Shown here: positions 7,885 through 11,318 of the stretch, piece by piece | Numbering within the stretch: the stretch's first letter is position 1 | Layout of the letters: the number at the start of each line of letters is the position of its first letter | Source: Pseudomonadota bacterium | GTDB lineage: Bacteria > Pseudomonadota > Alphaproteobacteria > Rhodobacterales > Rhodobacteraceae | Direction: 5' to 3' | NCBI GenBank assembly: GCA_027623875.1 | Contig: JAQBUS010000018.1 | Location: 1 to 11,318, forward strand | DNA length: 11,318 nt | Made by a program: the position numbers and the translations under genes | The notes under the pieces: model-generated | What the model saw: only the letters and a program-made list of their open reading frames with translations | Told to the model about the DNA's origin: nothing | The model's database searches: none

Positions 7885-8300
7885 CACCTCATGAACTCTC
7901 ATTACTTCATAAAAAATGTTTTACTTTTCCTAGACCCTGGTCAACTTTTGAGTTTGAAGTTCTATTAAAAACGTCGCTACTCATAGTTAGGCCGAACTCT
8001 TTTTTGTTAGGTCGGCTTGCCGGGGCGGAAGCAGAAATACTAACATTAGCTGTTGATCCAGATCACAGACTAAAAGGATTAGGGTATGACCTTATTGCAG
8101 CTTTTATTTCAGAAGCTTCACTCAAAGGTGCTTCCCAGTTTATCTTAGAGGTTTCAGAAATAAATATAGCAGCCATAAAACTCTACAAAAAACATTTATT
8201 CAAACAAATTGCTGTAAGACCAAGGTATTACTCTTCTGAAATTGGAGGGGAGAAAAAAGATGCGTTGGTGCTTTCATACTGCCCTACTCTCAAAAAATAA
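7881..8300 (+). CDS. rimI: RimI-type GNAT N-acetyltransferase
   Basis: A 139-residue GNAT-fold acetyltransferase. In E. coli RimI acetylates the N-terminus of ribosomal protein S18 using acetyl-CoA. The N-terminus FTFPRPWSTFEFEVLL (14-29) resembles the RimI substrate region, and LAVDPDHRLKGLGYDLI (56-72) contains the acetyl-CoA pyrophosphate loop R63-L-K-G-L-G68. NIAAIKLYKK (95-104) and the later RPRYY (113-117) complete the domain. It overlaps tsaB by 4 bases, so the pair is likely translated together. The name rests on context as well as motifs; the in vivo target could differ. Confidence 0.88.
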   Translation: MTPHELSLLHKKCFTFPRPWSTFEFEVLLKTSLLIVRPNSFLLGRLAGAEAEILTLAVDPDHRLKGLGYDLIAAFISEASLKGASQFILEVSEINIAAIKLYKKHLFKQIAVRPRYYSSEIGGEKKDALVLSYCPTLKK

Positions 8301-8312
8301 TAATTATTATTT
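8295..8312. repeat. 18-bp perfect AT palindrome over the rimI stop
   Basis: AAATAATAA at 8295-8303 is followed directly by its reverse complement TTATTATTT at 8304-8312. It contains only A and T and has no loop, so it may be chance low complexity or a weak end-of-operon signal. Confidence 0.3.
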
Positions 8313-8371
8313 CTAAAACGATTTAAAAGACCGCGAGCCACAAATTAAATTTTACCATATGATAAATTAGA

Positions 8372-8405
8372 TTGACGATCGACGATAATAAGTACCTTAT
8401 ATAAT
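8372..8405 (+). promoter_or_regulatory. Candidate promoter of the BMP importer operon
   Basis: An exact TATAAT stands at 8400-8405, 85 bases before the BMP start. The best -35 candidates are TTGACG at 8372-8377 (5 of 6, but 22 bases away) and TCGACG at 8379-8384 (4 of 6, 15 bases away); neither spacing is ideal. GACGAT occurs twice in tandem here (8374-8379 and 8381-8386), which could reflect a regulator site. Confidence 0.4.
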
Positions 8406-8421
8406 CCATCCGTAGGATATA

Positions 8422-8445
8422 AACTATTGAACTGAAATAGTTCAG
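8422..8445 (+). promoter_or_regulatory. Overlapping alternative hairpins in the BMP leader
   Basis: Three mutually exclusive stems share this stretch: AACTATT/AATAGTT (8422-8428 with 8436-8442, 7 bp), TGAACT/AGTTCA (8428-8433 with 8439-8444, 6 bp) and CTGAA/TTCAG (8432-8436 with 8441-8445, 5 bp). It lies downstream of the TATAAT and so is probably in the untranslated leader. It could be an operator or an RNA switch; it does not look like a purine riboswitch. Confidence 0.3.
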
Positions 8446-8470
8446 CAGTTAATGCAGAATAACTTTAAAT

Positions 8471-8488
8471 TTTAACTTGGGGGTTAAA
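8471..8488 (+). promoter_or_regulatory. Ribosome binding site in a hairpin loop before the BMP gene
   Basis: TTTAAC (8471-8476) pairs with GTTAAA (8483-8488), leaving TTGGGG in the loop. The G-run 8479-8483, the only Shine-Dalgarno-like sequence, is 7 bases from the ATG at 8491 and sits almost wholly in this loop. Confidence 0.4.
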
Positions 8489-8490
8489 CC

Positions 8491-9483
8491 ATGAATATAC
8501 GAACACTAATGATGAGCGCTGTAGCAATCATGTCTCTTGGAGCAACAAGTGCCTTTGCAGAGCCAGCTCTTATATATGATCTTGGAGGAAAATTTGATAA
8601 ATCCTTCAACGAAATGGCTTTTACCGGCGCTGAAAGATGGAAAGCTGAGACTGGTGGAGACTATAGAGAAATAGAGCTTTCTTCAGAAGCACAACGCGAA
8701 CAGGCGCTTCGTAGATTTGCGGAAGCTGGAAACAATCCAATTGTAATGGCTGGTTTCGCTTTTTCAACAGTACTTGGCGAAGTTGCCAAAGATTATCCGA
8801 ACACAAGTTTTGCAGTGATTGATGGATATGTTCCTGATGCTAGTAACGTTTTAAATATTGGATTTACTGAACACACTGGGTCATATTTAGTAGGAATGAT
8901 GGCAGCAATGAAAAGTAAATCAGGAGTCGTCGGATTTGTTGGAGGAATGGACATTCCTATTATAGGCAGATTTGGTTGTGGCTACGTGCAAGGTGTTAAA
9001 GCCGTGAATGCAGATGCCACAATTATTTATAATATGACTGGAACTACGCCATCCGCATGGAATGACCCTGTTAAAGGCGGTGAATTAGTTAAGGCTCAGG
9101 TAAGTCAAGGTGCCGATGTTGTTTATCATGCTGCTGGCGGTACGGGTGTAGGAGTTCTACAAGCAGCTGCTGATGCCGGAATATTAGGTATAGGCGTAGA
9201 TGCGAATCAGAACTACATGCAGTCAGGACATGTTCTTACTTCAATGGTTAAAAGAGTAGACACTGGAGTTTATGACTCCTTTAAGGCCGGTGCAGATTTA
9301 GCAGGCGGGTTTGCCACTCTCGATCTTGGAAATGGTGGAATCAGCTACGCAATGGACGAACATAACGCGTCACTCGTCACTTCCGAAATGATTGCTGCTG
9401 TAGAAAGTGCAAAAGCAAAAATTATTTCAGGTGAAATAGTCGTGCACGATTATATGTCTGATGGTAGCTGTCCTGTAAAATAA
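8491..9483 (+). CDS. BMP-family ABC transporter substrate-binding protein (nucleoside type)
   Basis: The periplasmic binding protein of a BMP/PnrA-type importer; characterised members bind purine or other nucleosides. The 330-residue precursor has a Sec signal peptide ending in SAFA (about residue 23), with mature EPALIYDLGG. There is no lipobox cysteine, so it should be soluble in the periplasm, unlike the lipoproteins of Gram-positives and spirochaetes. Family marks are LIYDLGGKFDKSFNE (27-41), D111 in FAVIDG, HAAGGTGVGVLQAA (213-226) and GVDANQN (235-241). D111 and D237 correspond by my alignment to ribose/base contacts of Treponema PnrA (D110, D238). C163 (RFGCGY) and C327 (DGSCPVK) could form a disulfide. 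The ATG is close behind a G-run. The ATPase and permease genes follow in the same direction. Nucleoside specificity is inferred from the family. Confidence 0.93.
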   Translation: MNIRTLMMSAVAIMSLGATSAFAEPALIYDLGGKFDKSFNEMAFTGAERWKAETGGDYREIELSSEAQREQALRRFAEAGNNPIVMAGFAFSTVLGEVAKDYPNTSFAVIDGYVPDASNVLNIGFTEHTGSYLVGMMAAMKSKSGVVGFVGGMDIPIIGRFGCGYVQGVKAVNADATIIYNMTGTTPSAWNDPVKGGELVKAQVSQGADVVYHAAGGTGVGVLQAAADAGILGIGVDANQNYMQSGHVLTSMVKRVDTGVYDSFKAGADLAGGFATLDLGNGGISYAMDEHNASLVTSEMIAAVESAKAKIISGEIVVHDYMSDGSCPVK

Positions 9484-9495
9484 GTAGGTTATTTA

Positions 9496-11058
9496 GTGAA
9501 TACCGTTATAAATGAGGGGCGGCATAAAACTGCCGCCCCTTCTATTGAATTAATAAATATATCAAAATTCTTTGGTTCTGTTCAAGCTAATAAGAATATT
9601 TCGATGAAGGTTTCACCGGGAACTATTCACGGGATAATTGGTGAAAACGGCGCCGGAAAATCTACACTTATGTCTATTCTATATGGGTTCTATAAAGCTG
9701 ACTCGGGAGAGATATATATTAGTGGAGAAAAAGTCGCCATAACAGATTCCCACTCTGCAATAAGTGCAGGAATAGGTATGGTATTTCAGCATTTCAAATT
9801 AATAGATAACTTTACAGTCCTTGAGAACATAATTCTTGGAGCAGAGGACGGTCCCCGTTTAGGCCCTTCCCTTTCTAACGCCCGACAAAATCTTAAATCT
9901 CTAGCTGAAGAGTACGAACTCAATGTCGACCCTGATGCCATAATAGAAAATCTAGGTGTTGGAATGCGCCAGCGAGTAGAAATTCTTAAAGCACTTTACA
10001 GAAAAGCTGAAATTCTTATTCTTGATGAACCGACTGGGGTCTTAACTCCTTCAGAAGCTGACCATCTTTTTCGAATTCTTCAAAATTTAAAAAATGAGGG
10101 TAAAACTATCATATTTATTACCCATAAGCTTAGAGAAATAATGGAGATCACTGATACAGTAAGTGTGATGCGACAAGGGGAGATGACTACTACCCTTAAT
10201 ACTAACGAGACTAACCCAGAAAACTTAGCGGAACTTATGGTTGGTCGAAAGGTCTTACTGACTGTAAATAAGAAAGACGTAGATGTTGGTAAAACTGTTT
10301 TAAATATTGAAAATCTAAGTGTCGTAGACAAACAGGGTGTCAAGAGATTAAAGGAAGTATCATTATCTGTAAAAGCTGGAGAAATTTTAGGCATTGCGGG
10401 TGTAGCAGGTAATGGTCAATCAGAACTTCTTGAGGTTTTAGGCGGAATCACTCAAGGAACAGGGTCAATCACAATAAACGGAGAAATAGTTCCACTAACT
10501 GGAAAGAAAGCCAATGGGCAATCACGTCGTGCTCAAGGTATTGCTCACGTTCCTGAAGATCGCCAGCACCTCGGTTTAATTATGGAATTTTTGGCGTGGG
10601 AAAACATAGCGCTGGGTTACCATAAGAAGTCAACTTACCAACACAATTCTATCTTCATGAATAATAAGAAGATAAAGCAAGACGCGTCAGAGAAAATGAA
10701 ACGCTTTGATGTGAGACCACAAGACACATCACTAAGTACCAAAAACTTTTCTGGGGGAAATCAACAAAAATTAGTTCTTGCTCGTGAAATCGAACACGAC
10801 CCAGATTTATTAGTAGTTGGTCAACCGACTAGGGGTGTTGACATAGGTGCTATTGAATTTATTCACGAGCAACTAATAAAATTAAGAGATTCTGGAAAAG
10901 CAATTCTACTAATTAGTGTAGAGTTAGACGAAATTATGTCTCTTTCCGATAGAGTTATGGTGATGTTTGACGGGAAAATTATGGGAGAACGAAATCCGTC
11001 GAAAACTGATGAGAAAAAGTTAGGACTCCTAATGGCGGGGATAGAGGAGCAAATTTAA
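9496..11058 (+). CDS. Double-domain ABC transporter ATP-binding protein of the BMP/nucleoside importer
   Basis: A 520-residue cytoplasmic ATPase with two fused nucleotide-binding domains, of the RbsA/YufO (NupO) type that powers BMP-dependent importers. Domain 1 has Walker A GENGAGKST (49-57), Q-loop Q98, an atypical signature LGVGMRQ (153-159), Walker B ILILDEPT (173-180) and H210. Domain 2 has a degenerate Walker A GVAGNGQSE (302-310, no lysine), a good signature SGGNQQ (419-424) and an altered Walker B LLVVGQPTRG (438-447, Asp-Glu replaced by Gly-Gln). This asymmetry is usual in the family and suggests one hydrolytic site. The start is GTG at 9496, with TAGG at 9485-9488; the upstream stop is in the same frame and there is no later ATG, GTG or TTG before the conserved IELINISKFFG. 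A strong hairpin (9515-9540) lies within codons 7-15. The permease gene follows after 3 bases. Confidence 0.95.
   Translation: MNTVINEGRHKTAAPSIELINISKFFGSVQANKNISMKVSPGTIHGIIGENGAGKSTLMSILYGFYKADSGEIYISGEKVAITDSHSAISAGIGMVFQHFKLIDNFTVLENIILGAEDGPRLGPSLSNARQNLKSLAEEYELNVDPDAIIENLGVGMRQRVEILKALYRKAEILILDEPTGVLTPSEADHLFRILQNLKNEGKTIIFITHKLREIMEITDTVSVMRQGEMTTTLNTNETNPENLAELMVGRKVLLTVNKKDVDVGKTVLNIENLSVVDKQGVKRLKEVSLSVKAGEILGIAGVAGNGQSELLEVLGGITQGTGSITINGEIVPLTGKKANGQSRRAQGIAHVPEDRQHLGLIMEFLAWENIALGYHKKSTYQHNSIFMNNKKIKQDASEKMKRFDVRPQDTSLSTKNFSGGNQQKLVLAREIEHDPDLLVVGQPTRGVDIGAIEFIHEQLIKLRDSGKAILLISVELDEIMSLSDRVMVMFDGKIMGERNPSKTDEKKLGLLMAGIEEQI
9515..9540 (+). terminator. Perfect GC-rich hairpin, attenuator-like, inside the ATPase 5' coding region
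   Basis: AGGGGCGGCA (9515-9524) and TGCCGCCCCT (9531-9540) form a perfect 10-bp stem with a TAAAAC loop, followed by a T-rich TCTATT. It begins 32 bases after the stop of the substrate-binding protein gene. It is much richer in GC than its surroundings and is the strongest stem-loop in the window. It may act as a partial terminator or as a 3' stabiliser for the binding-protein mRNA. The T-tract is imperfect, so full termination is unlikely. Confidence 0.6.
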
Positions 11059-11061
11059 CTA

Positions 11062-11318
11062 ATGGAAGTTTTACCAAAATGGGCTGATACAATTCTCATT
11101 CCTATAATTGGAGTGACAATTTCTCTTATTATTTCAGCTATAATTATTCTATTAATCGGTGAAAGCCCAGTCGAAGCAATAAATTTAATGATAACCGGAG
11201 CACTGGGCTCAACGTACGGTTGGGGATACACCCTTTATTATACTACAAATTTTATTTTCACGGGCTTAGCAGTGTCAGTCGCCTTTCACGCCCGGATGTT
11301 CAACATCGGTGGTGAGGG
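11062..11318 (+). CDS. ABC transporter permease of the BMP/nucleoside importer, 5' part only
   Basis: The gene runs off the right edge after 85 codons. Starting at ATG 11062, it encodes MEVLPKWADTI, then a long hydrophobic helix (about residues 11-31), a periplasmic-type segment with GESPVEAINLM, and a second hydrophobic stretch ending in VAFHARMFNIGGE. That last motif is typical of BPD_transp_2 permeases (RbsC/YufP-NupP type), near the loop that contacts the ATPase. It follows the ATPase stop by 3 bases, with GAGGAG at 11044-11049 as the likely ribosome binding site, 12 bases from the ATG. The family usually has two permease genes in tandem, so a second is expected beyond the window. Confidence 0.9.
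   Translation, partial: MEVLPKWADTILIPIIGVTISLIISAIIILLIGESPVEAINLMITGALGSTYGWGYTLYYTTNFIFTGLAVSVAFHARMFNIGGE

Noticed and set aside
8406..8490. Purine riboswitch before the BMP gene
   Set aside because: The stretch has small stems but lacks the three-way junction core and kissing-loop sequences of purine riboswitches.

Overview
The window reads as chromosomal DNA from an AT-rich alphaproteobacterium, most like a low-GC marine Rhodobacterales relative. This rests on protein flavour (the penicillin-binding-protein activator, the universal stress protein with a GPGPL segment, the NfuA, the Cys-paired BMP substrate-binding protein) and on the remembered order glnD-murJ-trpS-usp-nfuA-tsaB-rimI, which is typical of that order of bacteria. 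No database search was run. All recognisable genes are on the + strand. I see no rRNA, tRNA, CRISPR, insertion sequence or phage gene, and no gene-free stretch longer than about 190 bases.

Layout. Positions 2-472 hold the 3' part of a periplasmic PBP-activator-like gene. glnD (476-3241) follows after 3 bases and is full length except for an in-frame TGA at 1217-1219, exactly where the family has a conserved glycine. murJ overlaps glnD by 4 bases. A 106-base gap with an imperfect hairpin precedes trpS. Then come a universal stress protein gene and nfuA, each with its own upstream gap and a possible promoter. tsaB overlaps nfuA by 11 bases and rimI overlaps tsaB by 4. After a 190-base regulatory gap a BMP-family (purine-nucleoside type) ABC importer operon begins: substrate-binding protein (8491-9483), double ATPase (9496-11058) and the first 85 codons of the first permease (11062 to the edge).

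How they work together. The left part is housekeeping: envelope assembly (PBP activator, MurJ lipid II flippase), nitrogen signalling (GlnD acting on PII), tryptophanyl-tRNA charging, Fe-S cluster delivery (NfuA), the tRNA t6A modification partner TsaB and ribosomal protein acetylation (RimI). The right part is a nutrient uptake system, probably for nucleosides.

I did not find a novel multi-gene system. The points most worth a second look are the nonsense codon in glnD, a perfect 10-bp GC-rich terminator-like hairpin lying inside the first codons of the importer ATPase just after the substrate-binding-protein gene, and structured leaders before trpS and the BMP gene.
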